From Prunus persica (lineage: Eukaryota > Streptophyta > Magnoliopsida > Rosales > Rosaceae), in the NCBI RefSeq assembly GCF_000346465.2, contig NC_034010.1, forward strand, positions 29,986,787-30,050,786: a stretch of 64,000 nucleotides of DNA, read 5' to 3'. Positions 1-19,508 of this stretch are shown here, piece after piece; the first letter of the stretch is position 1, and every line of letters starts with the position of its first letter. A program made the position numbers and the translations under genes. The notes below the pieces were generated by a model that worked only from the letters and a program-made list of their open reading frames with translations, made no database searches and was not told the origin of the DNA.

Positions 1-507
1 ATAATAACATTTTAATAAATTCCATGGTACATAATTTCTAAATTTTTGTGCCACTAGGTGGATAAGGCAAAGGGGCAGAAGGCCTGAACCATGATTCTGC
101 TAAATAGTTCTTAGGTGCCAACCAATTGTATGTACAATGAAACTTGATTGATTAAAATGGCATAGCAAAACGTGATATAATGGGGTTTCAGTGCTAGGAT
201 TTAAAATTTCCGTTGATGCTAAAACCCTATAAACGAGTTTGACCACTGAGTTGCAGTAAGTTTCTGGTATGGGTTTCTACCTCTGCTCCAACATGTTGTC
301 CTAAGCTTTTGTGATTTCTTCAAGTAAAACAGCAAAAGCGCTATTTTAGCTCATGTATACAATAAAACGGAGAAGACACTCAGTAAAGTAATTATTTTTC
401 TCGTTTCTACATAAATATCCAATCACAACCAAAAACGCCCACAGTAACATGAAATGGGTTCAAAAGCCACCATTAAGAAAAATTTAGGGAAGGACTATGA
501 GACATAC
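1..507 (-). other. Intron 1 of the PWWP-protein gene (partial)
   Basis: This stretch lies downstream of the PWWP first coding exon on the minus strand, directly after a strong donor (GTATGT read on the minus strand at 507-502). It is AT-rich and I see no second exon in it: the residues expected next in this family (Asp-Trp-Tyr) are not encoded here. The rest of the gene is therefore outside the window. Confidence 0.6.
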
Positions 508-689
508 ACACTGGCATCTTCTCTACCGAGAAGCTTGACGGGGGTCCCAGAGCGAGGCGACGTGAGATGCGAAGCGGAGAGCTCTTCTGGGCCCACTATC
601 TTCCCCGGCCACCACGACCCGTTCCTCCTCCTCACCCAAACGATCGATCCTACGCTGAAATCGCCCGTACCAGATTCCGTACTCCCCAT
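508..689 (-). CDS. PWWP/Tudor-like domain protein, first coding exon (partial)
   Basis: The exon starts at ATG 689 and encodes about 60 residues ending at a GTATGT donor. It contains GSIVWVRRRNGSWWPGKI followed by GTPVKLLGRED. The W-W-P-G core is the PWWP signature, a chromatin-reading fold that binds methylated histone tails and DNA. The arrangement matches the plant At1g51745-like PWWP family, where the domain sits at the very N-terminus. An upstream in-frame Met (710) exists, but the MGS start fits the family better. The 5' leader upstream (about 690-850) carries a CT-rich tract on the plus strand. The family role is inferred to be nuclear and chromatin-associated. The remainder of the protein, and so the exact orthologue, cannot be judged. 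Phase at the donor is 2. Confidence 0.8.
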
Positions 690-849
690 AACACACATAT
701 ACTCACGCACTCTATATCTCTCTTCTCTCTGTCTCTCTATATCTCGCTGTGTCTCTCGGTTGCTCTCTTTTTGTGAACAATAGAGGAGTCGGAGTTTGAC
801 TCAGCCTCCAGCAAAGAACAGTGAAGAACGGATGATCCGAAGATAGACG

Positions 850-3300
850 AAAATGGAGGGTCCAATTTGAGGGATTCGGGTTGGGGCTAGGGTTTCCATT
901 CAGAATTGGGGATTTTTCATTTCTATGCTTTATTTTATTTGTTTTCTGCTCTTTCTCTCTCCGGAAGCCTACGTTTTTTTCCTCTCTGTAAATTTTTTTT
1001 AAAAAAAAATCAAAATTTCGAAATTAAAATACTCGGGACTCTGTGTGTTGGGACCATTGGGTTCGGGTTTTTGTGACGGTTTGTTTGTTTGAAGAAGGTG
1101 GGCTAAGGCTAAGGCTAAGCAGCCGAGCAAAAGAGTGGGGTCTGTTTGTCTGTGGCTTGTGGCCTGTGGAGGAAATCGTACGAGTTTTGTGTGTCACATG
1201 CTCCGAAGCAACGCGTGCTGCGCAAGCTTTCGGTTTTTAACACGCGGATTACTACAACTTTGGGCTCCCATCTTTTACGATTTGGGCTTTTATAGGCCTA
1301 CCTGCGCTTCTGACCTTTCGAAACTTAGCTTGTTCACATTCTAGGCCTGCCTAATGTCTATGAATGTCCACTTGGGCCCAAGTGATAATGTGAAATATAT
1401 AACTCTGGACTTAGGTCCAATTAACCCTAACTAAACGATATTAAAAACTAATGTGCAGGAAGAAGGATTGAACTCGGGTGCAATAAGGATGCACACTAAC
1501 TTTGTCAGCTGATGTAACTCTCGTCTGTCTATATAAAGGAGTTTAATGAGGAAAAAAAACACACATAAATATTATGAATTCCTCAATTTCTTTTTTATTC
1601 TCTTTATCCGACGTCACATATACATATAATACAATGAAATTAGCATGCTATCTAATCTTAAGATGGACATTTAAAATAATGAAATTATAAGTCCATCAAC
1701 AAAATTATCTATTTGGTTTATCTATGCACTTTTATCTTTAGTTTGTTTCAAATAAATCGTTATGAAAAACACACATAGATTTGCTCATATTCTGTTTAGT
1801 TATGCATGCCAAAAAGTGTGAGTGGCCAGAAGTTCAAATATCAAACTTCCCTCCATTAATGAATTGATTTTCCAATTCTTGTACTGAACAATAAAAAGTC
1901 ATAAGATTTAAAACAATTCACAAGAGACATGATAAACATAGTACTTACTTAAACCAACATTTAAAATAAAAGTCAAAATGGTTTCTTAAAATAGTTGAGA
2001 ACCTTTGATATCATATCACACCACTTGAGATGCTATAATTTAATATTAATTTAATTGGATAACATGTAAAGAGGAAGCCAAAAAGATAACTCATATGAAA
2101 TTGCATATAGAAATAAGAGCTCAATAAGATACGCCATACTAGACAGTGATGAAGTCAAGATTTTGCATTAAAGGAGACCCTTCATAAAATTTTATAAAAT
2201 AATTCGAATAGGAGCACTCAAGCGCTAACTAGATAATAAGTTAATATGATACTAACTACTCGATTTAGCCCATTTCATAATATCATTTCGTATTGATTAA
2301 TAATTTATTCCTGCATTGCAATCATAATTGTCTTTAATTTTATATTATAAAATGGTTGAATATTAATCTCATCATCTACACTATTAAAGAAATACAAACA
2401 ATTCATAAAATCCCAATATTAAAGTACCCTACTCAACATGTAAAAAGGAAGGGAAAAAATCACAAAGCTTAAGCTTAAATTAAACAAAAGAGGAAGAGGA
2501 AGAGAACGAGAAGGAAAAAAATTAGAATTTTTTAGTGTAAATATCATAACATAACCTAATAGGTTTAATTGAAAATAAAAGAGTGATTATGGAGTTTAAT
2601 GGTTAATTTGTACCAGAAAAAAGGTTTATTTCACTGTAAATATCCCAAATATAATATAATATATTACAATATTTATATCATATATAATATTTAAACGCAA
2701 AGTGTAAACAGATTGAGGGGAGGTGGTCTGGGATCAAACTGAATCCCTACATAGCTCTGCCCCTGATACTGGATCAATGGGTTGTGGGGAAATAAGTTAA
2801 GTTTTTATTTATTAGTGGTTGGTACTACGAAGACATGTGGGAAGTTACAAAATCCAATGACATATTATAACATTTGTATATGAGCAATATCGTGGAAGGA
2901 GAGAATTGAATATAGGACTTTGAGTGTAAGGATAAATAATTTTAATAACTTGAGCTACAAACTCTTCGAGTCTTCGTAGATATATGATCATATTAGTTAT
3001 TGAGGTTATGCGATTGACATTTTAATTAATTTTGTGTAAGTCTTAATTAATTAAAAAAAATGTTGTGAAATTAAAATATTTTGGAGAAAGCCTAGGTTAA
3101 TATTTAAAAAAAAAAAACTCAACTATTCACTGAACAAGTGCAATTCTAATGCGATGTGCATCTTCCCAAATGCGAATTTTCCATACTTTGCCCCTGTCCG
3201 CGATTACACAGTTACGCCAATACTTACCCACGTGACCCGAGTTTATAATTTATTCACTTGCTAAAAAAAGAAAAGAAAAAGAAATTGTTGTCAATAATTT
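850..3300. other. AT-rich intergenic region
   Basis: No gene is supported here. It holds the upstream flank of the minus-strand PWWP gene on the left and the upstream flank of the plus-strand SAP-like gene on the right. There are poly-A/T runs and short degenerate ORFs only. The stretch around 2700-2770 is less AT-rich and may be a decayed repeat, but I could not identify it. Confidence 0.5.
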
Positions 3301-3318
3301 CAAATTTCAAATCCGCGC

Positions 3319-3329
3319 TCCAACGGTCA
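3319..3329 (+). promoter_or_regulatory. M-phase-specific activator (MSA) element
   Basis: The 11-mer TCCAACGGTCA is a perfect match to the plant MSA consensus YCYAACGGYYA, bound by three-repeat MYB (MYB3R) factors to drive G2/M transcription. It lies about 60 bp upstream of a TATA box and 186 bp upstream of the ATG of the next gene, a sensible promoter position. That it works is an inference. Confidence 0.6.
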
Positions 3330-3389
3330 TAATTTCTAGGGTTTTCCAAACGTCTCTCCTGGTCTTGCCCATACATAGGGCTATACATG

Positions 3390-3397
3390 TATAAATA
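3390..3397 (+). promoter_or_regulatory. TATA box of the SAP-like gene
   Basis: TATAAATA sits 118 bp before the start codon at 3515, leaving room for a leader of roughly 90 nt. It follows the MSA element at normal promoter spacing. Confidence 0.6.
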
Positions 3398-3514
3398 TCC
3401 CCAATCGCTCTTTCATTCTCTCAAACGCTTCAACATTTTTCACTCAATCTGTAGCCGTCTCTCTTGCGAAGACCAAAACAGCTTGTTTTGATCATCTAGG
3501 GTTTCCCGTACACT

Positions 3515-6500
3515 ATGGATTTCTCCAGCCTCACAAGAAAGGAGCTCCAGGCTCTGTGCAAGAAGAACAAACTCCCAGCTAACCTCACCAATGTCGCCAT
3601 GGCCGATTCTCTCAAGGCTCTTGAACATGTAATACTTTTATCCCCCTTTTTATTCATACCTAATTGATATTTTATTATTGTGGATTTAAAATCTGTTTGG
3701 TTGCCAAGAAAAGTGATATTGGAAATCACCAAAATCAGTACATTTTCAGATTCAGATATTCTGGGAATTACTCTGTGTTGGTTTGAATTCTCTAATATAC
3801 TATCTCTTTACGAACTTTCTAATTAATCACATGTTCTACATTCTTTAACATTATAGATTTGAAATCCGTTTGGTTGCCAAGAAAAGTGATATTGGAAGTC
3901 ACCAAAATCAGTACATTTTCAGATTCAGATATTCTGGGAATTGCTGTGTTGGTTTGAATTCTCTAATATACTATCTCTTTACGAACTTTCTAGTGTAAAC
4001 CACATGTTCAACATTCTTTCATGTTTGGTTGGTGATAAATGACCGGAAAAAGAAAAACCTATATAATCATTGATTAATGTTGAGTTGAGCTCAGTAGTTA
4101 TGGGGCTAGCTAACAGATCTAATGCCTTACAAACCTACATAATATTGCTCACCTAAATTCATAATTTCTCAACATAAATTAAACACGGAAATCGTAGAAC
4201 TTCCTTTTCTGTTTGGATGCCGAGAATCACAAGAAAATAAAAGAGTTTATCAACATGCAGTTGTTTTGATTCTGTTTTCCCATCATCTTAACATTCTTTC
4301 GATTTCAAACAACACACGCTGGATGGATTTATTAATTTATTGGAATCTGACTGTTCTGCAAATCACTGTACCAGGTCGAAGGGCTTGAAGAGTTCCTGAA
4401 CCAATCCAAATCGGATCCCCAGCAATCTCCGGAGAAAACCATGAACGGATCACTAAGTATCCCTCGTACTGCCGGCAGAACCTCGACTCGTAGAAAGCCC
4501 ATCCAAGTAGAACCAGAAAGCTCACAGCCATTGACTCAAAGTCGCCGCGGGACGAGGAGAGCCGTTTCTGAAGAGATGGACCAAGAAAAGACTGAGGTGC
4601 CTAAAACTCCTGCCGCACCAAACACCCGGAGAAGGGCTCCCGCTGCTTCTGCTCGACAGAACACCACACAGAAGGAGAATCCTTCGGTGCAGAGCGTCTA
4701 TAACACCAGGCGATCGGTGAGGCTGCTGGAAAAGAACATGGCAAAGTTGAGCTTGGATTATGAAAACAGTATGTCTTTTAAGATGGATGAACTTTCCACA
4801 GAAATCAACAATGGCTCAGTTGATATGGGTAAGTCCAGCGTTGCATTCATTTGATGATTTACACCTAGCACTACACAGATATCAAGTTTTGTTAGTGTAG
4901 CTTAGACTGGCTTAGACCGTTTGGTTTCTGGATAACTATAAGTAGTGTAAGATGGGGTTATATAACATGCGGTTGACTTTTTAATCAACTAGTTGTATTG
5001 TTATCTGACGTAGTTCATGGTATGGTGTGAAACAGGGTCTAATATGCAGACAGTATCAGAGGCGAGTTCAGAGAGGGTTGATGTTTCTGAAGTTTCATCG
5101 GAACCAAAATCAAATGGACCATTGGAGAATGAAGGGAAGTTGAAAGATGATGTTCAAGAACCTAACAAGACTGATATGATTAAAGTAAAAGATGACTCAA
5201 AGGTAAAATCAGAAGTGGAATCTGGGGTATCCGAACCAAAATCAGCCTCAGATGTCATTGTGGATGTATCTCATGAAGAGGGGTCAGACGAAACAGATGA
5301 CAAGGGTAAGTTCAATTGCATTTTATATATTACTACGGCCAGGATGTTTGTTCATCTGATTTCATGGTTCTCAATTCAATTCTTGTGGTTCCTTTTCGTT
5401 GAACTTATTTGAATCTGTTTGTGATTGCTACAGAACCTCATGATGAAGGAACAGAAAAATCTACAGCTGCCAAAGTTTCTGATGATATTTCTGCTGAGGT
5501 CATGTGCAATGCTAATGCTGCTCAATTTTCATTGTTACAAGAAGTAAATGAATCACTGAGTGAGGAAGAATCCACTGACCCCAATTCATTGACTCTGAGT
5601 TCCGATCATGGTCAAGCTCAGAACCCAGAAAATAAATGTCAAAGCCTGGAGATAAAAGAATCTGAAACCAATGCAGCAGAAGATCAAGATTTCGACTCAA
5701 AATCTGCCCCTGTAAGAGAGACTGGAGAAGTCAAGGACGTGACCAATGTAGAAGAAGCTGCTAAACCCCAGGTATTGAATTTGACCCTGAGCTTGTCTGA
5801 TGAACGACAGTCTATGATAAGTAGCAAGGACTCAATAATGTATGGGGCAGAGGGCGATTACACAGAGAAATTCAATTTTGAATCAGACTTCAGCTCAGAA
5901 GAAGATTCTGGTGATGACATCAGTGAAGAAGAATCTTGTGAAGATGAGACTATGGATGAAGAATCATTCGAGGATAAGAAAAATGATTACATGCAAGTGA
6001 GTGAAGGGGGTGATTTAAGTTCTGAAAACTCTATAGCAGAAGTTGCCACGGTAACCCAGTTCAATCCTTTGTCAGATGAGATACCAAAATCTATGAAAGT
6101 AGCTCAGGAGGCAATGCCAGTAGAAGAATTTTCTATGGTTACCAATGACAATGAAGGCACTCCAAAATTGCCACCATTGGCAGCAGCTGACCAACTTCCG
6201 CTACAGTTTCCTCGTCCATCTCTCTCAAAATCCGGAAAGTCTCCAGGCAAGAAACAATCGGCCATTATGAACTACATCTTTGATGACGAGGAGGAGAAAG
6301 ACATTGAGAGTAGTGATAAGATCCTCGGAGGAGTTGAGATGAAGAGAGACACTGACACCGTGCAAAAAGAACTTGATACTAAGAGTCTAAGGCAGCTGAA
6401 GAAAATGCTGAAAAATCAACTAAATATTGGAGACAGTAAGAATGGTACCAAGGTGAGGCTCCAAATCTCTCTCTCTCTATCCCTCTATTCTTTTGCTTGA

Positions 6501-6649
6501 AATTGTTAGATTTCTGTACTATGATTTTTGTCTTACTGATAATGTTTCTTTTTGATGATGTGCTGCAGATGGTAGAGAAGCCAAGAATTGCCTTGCAGGA
6601 AGTCCCAGAGAACCAAATGGCTGTGAACAAAGCTGGCAATGGAAACTGA
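3515..6649 (+). CDS. Uncharacterised plant nuclear-type protein with SAP-like N-terminus and KEN motif
   Basis: Five exons: 3515-3628, 4375-4828, 5036-5305, 5434-6452, 6569-6649; 645 aa. All joins are in frame with GT-AG borders. I know this as a conserved plant family but cannot name a function. Residues 1-38 contain SSLTRKELQALCKKNKLPAN, a helix-extended-helix pattern like SAP or HeH nucleic-acid-binding motifs. Next comes a basic Arg-rich, Pro/Thr-rich region (about 61-170) with TRR repeats, a KEN motif (residues 138-140) and RRSVRLLEK. The middle is long, acidic and presumably disordered, with Asp/Glu/Ser clusters. The C-terminus has a short predicted helix (LRQLKKMLKNQL). An MSA promoter element and the KEN motif, a known APC/C degron type, together hint at a mitotic protein; this is inference. 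Intron 1 contains a tandem duplication. Confidence 0.8.
3683..4019 (+). repeat. Tandem duplication of ~165 bp inside intron 1
   Basis: Copy 1 (3683-3847) and copy 2 (3856-4019) are direct repeats offset by 173 bp, with only scattered substitutions and small indels. Shared blocks include the stretch from TTGCCAAGAAAAGTGATATT through CTTTACGAACTTTCT. It lies wholly in intron 1 of the SAP-like gene and looks like a fairly recent local duplication. Confidence 0.9.
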
Positions 6650-6699
6650 TTTTGGATGTGGTCCTCTAATTGAATTTTGGATGTGGTCCTCTAATTGAA
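6650..6699 (+). repeat. Two tandem 25-bp units in the 3' UTR
   Basis: The 25-bp unit beginning TTTTGGATGTGGTCC occurs twice head to tail (6650-6674, 6675-6699) with no mismatch, followed by a partial third start. It begins within the stop codon's flank of the SAP-like gene. Confidence 0.9.
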
Positions 6700-6926
6700 T
6701 TTTGGTGAAGAGTCAGTGTGTGGGGTTAAACCTTGGTTTGCCTCCTTCAGAGTTTTAAGAGAGCTTTGGGAGTTCATTTTGGTCATTGAATCTTTAAGGT
6801 CTTTTTAATTACTTGAGTAATAATGTAGCTCACCCACCCAATCCTGATGGTGGGCTTGGAAGAAGTCAATTTTGCTTATTGATATATACTATGACTTTTT
6901 GGCAGCATCAATATGTTCCAGAATTC

Positions 6927-6930
<4 letters not shown>

Positions 6931-6957
<27 letters not shown>
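6931..6957 (+). repeat. (CT)n microsatellite
   Basis: An uninterrupted CT dinucleotide run of about 27 bp lies in the 3' flank of the SAP-like gene. Confidence 0.95.
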
Positions 6958-6961
<4 letters not shown>

Positions 6962-7379
6962 CAGAACAAAGCTGACTGTAAAAAAAGGTAACTACAAGTA
7001 AGTTATATAACCTTAAAAACCATTAGGCATCGCAGTACATTGGTAACACTGACTGACAATTTTTGTCCCTCTGTTTTTTTACTTGTTCTAAATCTCCATA
7101 CACACTAGTCAACTTCTCTACAATATCATATTTTGCTTCTACAGAGATCATTCTGTTTGGAAATAAATCCTAGAGTTTTTTAACCACTAATTAAGGTGGA
7201 CAAAGGAGCATAGAAAGTAGACTTCTGTGGCAGCGAAATTAGCTTCAATTGGGTCCCAGTTTCCTCAATTTGTATTCATCAAGTCTTTTGGCAATGGGAG
7301 AATGATCAGGCAGGCCAATATGAATAATGTTTAACCCTCAATATTCCTGTGGCCAACCTATGAAATATGAATACAACTT

Positions 7380-7930
7380 TTAGACGAAAAGGCGAGGAGA
7401 TTTGTTTTGTTGTGTTGGGCTTATCTTGGGATAATGAGAAGAATAAGGAATGAACTTTATGTCTCTTTATTTATAGGGAATTTTAACAAGATAATTACGA
7501 GGCAGTCATCTTAGCTCGGAGCCGAGCTGTTTGTGTCACACCAAGCTGTCAGGTAGCGAACAGTCGGGGATCATCCACATCCTCTTTTCATGATAACTTC
7601 ACTCATCTTTGCTAGGAGGTGGATGCAAATAGAGTAGCATGTCACGCGCAACTGTAGTTGCATCTGGTTAGGTGGTTTACACGTGGCTTTGGAGAGGACA
7701 TGGGCACTCTCATGAGAGGCGGTGAACCCGTTGTCAGGGAAGGTCTTGTCATCGACGTGGCTGATTCGCACCCTTTCGAGTTTCCCCAAGGTAGCTCCAA
7801 GGCTGAGGTGGAGGATGGTTCGGTCATTTTCTGCCAAGCAATATGCAAGGTCCGAGTGTTCTGTTTTTATTGGTCAAACGAGCTCGACATATACCGAGTG
7901 TCAACAAATACTGTGCATCTCGATTTCTAA
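7380..7930. mobile_element. Possible LTR-retroelement relic
   Basis: This block is GC-richer than its surroundings and shows open frames on both strands that match no protein family I know. It has a TTTATTTATAGGG TATA-like stretch of the kind seen in plant LTR promoters. No partner LTR, primer-binding site or target-site duplication was found, so this is a weak call. It may equally be unique intergenic sequence. Confidence 0.3.
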
Positions 7931-8191
7931 AGTTTCGTTCTCCAAAAAGAAAAGGAAAAATGAAACTTCAAAGTCGTAATGCCTTTTTTAGTGTCGTTTG
8001 AAGTACGTATTCAAAGTCAACGCTAGAATTTGAATAACTTTAACGACATCTATTTCAAGGCCCAAACTCTCCCAAGGCCCAAGCCCCTCTCGCTCATGCA
8101 CTAGTCAATTTAATTATAAATTTAAATAAGATGGGCGGGGAAAATCCACAAAACCCGACCTTTCAGTCCCTCTCTATTCCCAATTTTCAAA

Positions 8192-8242
<51 letters not shown>

Positions 8243-8878
8243 CAGGTTCACTTCGATACTCTTTCTAAAATGATCAGCAATTTCCTTTTATATTCAGATT
8301 GAAGTTCAGGATTTCTTTTTTATGCCTTTATTTGTTACTTTCCTAATCTGCTTTCGTTTTATTTGGTTGTCTGGTAAAGTATTCAGCGATTCATTTATTT
8401 TACTTCTCTAAGCAACCAGACAGACATGGTTTCATTTTCATGAAGATTAGGGTTGTAGTTTCATTTTCAATTTAGGATCTAGAAGTTATTATTTAATTTC
8501 CGAATAATTTGTGTTAGGGTGATAAATGGGTAGTCAATTGATTTCGTTATTTTTTAAAATTCAAAACACAAATTGGTTATATTGGAGCATATTTATGACA
8601 ATTCAAGTTTGGTTGAGTTTAGCCTTTTTGTATTACCTGTATGGTTTTTGAACCTAGACTTGCATAAATTTTTTTACTAAACCAGCTAGAAGCTGCTTCT
8701 GAAGTTGACCGTTAATCAAAGTTTATCATTACTTAAGGAGATTAGTTTCCAAATTTTTATCTAGCAATCATGAATGAGTTTTATGAGAGCGGCATCAAAT
8801 AGGTTTAATAGTTCTGGTGCTCGTTTATCTTACAGGACTGAAAAGGGTAGAGATATATTATAGCTGCAGACTTACAGG
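7931..8878. other. TIO promoter and 5' leader region
   Basis: It holds the promoter and leader of the kinase gene. A long (CT)n array is at 8194-8237. A good acceptor (TTACAG) lies one base before the ATG at 8879, so the leader probably contains an intron ending at 8877. An AACGGTCA core, close to the MSA mitotic element, is present on the minus strand near 8707-8714, but it lacks the full consensus. Confidence 0.5.
8194..8237 (+). repeat. (CT)n microsatellite in the TIO leader/promoter
   Basis: About 44 bp of uninterrupted TC/CT dinucleotides lie upstream of the kinase gene, probably in or near the transcribed leader. Confidence 0.95.
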
Positions 8879-16853
<7,975 letters not shown>

Positions 16854-19060
16854 TGCTGAATAAGCTTCATCATTACCACTAATCAGGTGTGGCCATGGCA
16901 GGCAAGAAAGTTTGCAGGTTCTGGGGTAAGATGCTCTAATAGTATAAATCCTTTATGTATGCCTGTATATGGATGGATCAACTCAATTGATTAATCAGCA
17001 AAGCTTTCTACTTCACATAAATATATGGTATGGATGGAGCTCATGAAAGATTTCGAAATTCAAATTTAGGGCCTTTTCTATCGCTAGACAGACGAGCTAG
17101 TGGGATTGATTTTCAAAATTTTATTTTCAGAAATACGAAAAATAAAAAGGGGTAATGATTTAAGTCAGTTCGTCAATTAATGAATCGGAGGCCTGATGTT
17201 GGAAATTTCTCACTTTGACCCAAGTTTAATTGAAAAAATATGTCCTAGAGGAGGAGGGGAGAGGAGAGGAGAGGAAGTGCTCTAAATTCATTGGATTTGG
17301 CCTTTATTAAAAAGGAGTCCACGTGCTCGCTGGAGAGAGAGCCCATGAAAGCGACTCGTGTTGTTCCGTACAGTTAGGCAGCGAATCATTAATGATACTT
17401 CGCCACGTCTCGAGTTGACTGGTCTGAAGGGATCAGTAAAAAGAGAGATTCATCGGACACCTTTCGAGCTCCTGAGGCGTGGCCACAAAGAAAATGACCT
17501 GTTGCGCATTAAACTGTTTTTGTTCGAAATGGGTTGCAGATTACTAGGCATTGAAATTGAAATTGAACGTGGGTTTGGGTTGGGTTTGGTTTGGTTGCAT
17601 AATAATAATAATAATAATCATAATAATCATAATAATAGCTTGGACTCGAAGTTTATGGCAGAATGGGGATGCGGCCCATGCCTGTGCCTCTGTGTCTGTG
17701 TGTGTATTTCTGAGCCACTGAATGACTCAGTAACTGAGCAAAGCGTGAAATTTCATTCAAATCCACTTCAACTGTTCCAAGTGGTCCCCAGTCCTAATCT
17801 TAAGATTATCATCTATTAATTACCATTGAAAGTGATTTGACCTATTATGACAATTTATTAGAACAACTTCTCAAGCGATAATCTGAATTACTTTAACTTA
17901 ATTTAATTTATAAAAAATAATATTCGAATTGGAGTGCAAGATGGCGTTTCTAGAGAATAATTAAAGATGATGTGTTAAATTAATATGGTTAAAATGATGG
18001 TCCATCTAACATTACAATAATGTTTATAACACCAAATTTTAGTAGATCCGTATTATATCTTTTAACCTAAATTTGAATAGCAATACCAAATCATCATATT
18101 CCTTTTGGTGTGAGGACTTAGATGGAATTAAGGTATACGTATTACATACGACAAAATCCCTAGCATTACGTTAGATCTGGAAAATAAGAAAGAAAGAAAG
18201 ATACAATAAGTGTCAGAAAAGTGGGAACACAATTCGAAGAGCTGATAAGCGCACTTACTTATCACCCCACACCAGACAGCTACTCCGCACTAGGCCAGAC
18301 AATGACAGGTTGATTGGTAGGTAATAAATGAGATTCTTTGATAATAAAAGTCCTTTAATATAAAAATTGTTTATTGTTGCGAAAAGCAGAAAGTAGTGGG
18401 ACCACAACCGAAACCAAAAAATAAGGAAAAGAAAGACGGTAGTGGGAAGTATTTATCTCCCTCTATATATATATATATTAACTTTATCATAAAAATATGG
18501 GAAAACTTCTTCATGAGTTTAATTTATTTTGTTTTTTGGTCGTCAATTAATGTTGTTCATACAAATCTTCTATAATGCTATTTTAAACATAATAAGCTCG
18601 CCCTCTTGCGTTTAAGTGCGGAATTTCCTTCTTGTATGTTAGAATAATTTAAACTATTTATAAGTAGATAAATTCACATGCAATTTAAAATATAATTTTT
18701 TTGGCTGAGAGAGTCCCAAGCACTTGGACTTTTCCCATTTCGTGTGTGGCCTGATATTCCGGAGAAAAAGATGAAAAAGAAAAAAGCAAAAGTAGTTGCA
18801 TATGCTAAAAACTGAGCTGGAAATGGGCGCTAAGCAACACGTGACACAGGTTTTGTAAGTTTCCGAACCCTCATTTCATTTGTGCAACACGACATCTGTC
18901 CATTTTCCAAAAGATGACATGTATATTAATTTTGGTATACAACAATGACATGTCCATTCATTTAACATTGACTCTTTTGGCATGTCATGAATGATCTCGC
19001 AAAGCACCGAAATATATAATAAGAGCATTTTTGTTCATCATTTTAATTTAAGTTGTATTT
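16854..19060. other. Intergenic region after TIO
   Basis: It holds the TIO 3' UTR and AT-rich spacer. A GC-richer patch at 17270-17800 has an open frame of 153 codons, but that frame spans an (AAT)n array and shows no recognisable domain, so I do not call a gene. Nothing else is identifiable. Confidence 0.5.
17600..17637 (+). repeat. Imperfect (AAT)n microsatellite
   Basis: AAT trinucleotides are interrupted twice by CAT over about 38 bp. Confidence 0.9.
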
Positions 19061-19075
19061 TTATTATTATTATTA

Positions 19076-19455
19076 GGGTTATTCTCAGTAATGATTCTTT
19101 AACTATACTCGTAATTGTATTTGGATTACTGAACTCAATTATTAGTTGCATAGGTCACTCAATTGGCTGTTGTGTTGCACCATTGATCCTTCCGTCGAAC
19201 TCTGTTAAATTTTCTGTCAAAAGTGAGGATGAGTTTGAAAATTCATCTACAACCCTCCCTCTCCTCCACAACCCTCCCCTTCCTCCACAACCCTCCCTCT
19301 TCTCTAGAGCTTTCTTGAGTTTTAATAACAATTTCAAGCTTGAAATTTGAGTTTTCGAGTTTAGATTTTTCAATCTTAAATCGTAAAATAAAAATCCCAA
19401 CCTGTTTTAGATTTGTAATGAAAAAAACAAAAGAAACCCAGAGAGAGCCCTTCAC

Positions 19456-19508
<53 letters not shown>

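Noticed and set aside
7571..7979. Overlapping frames of 68-90 codons on both strands upstream of TIO
   Set aside because: They show no family resemblance, conflict with each other, and sit in a probable repeat relic.
17358..17819. Open frame of 153 codons between TIO and the long-TIR element
   Set aside because: It crosses an AAT microsatellite that encodes an Asn/His run, has no recognisable domain, no introns and no promoter context. It is likely chance in a GC-richer patch.
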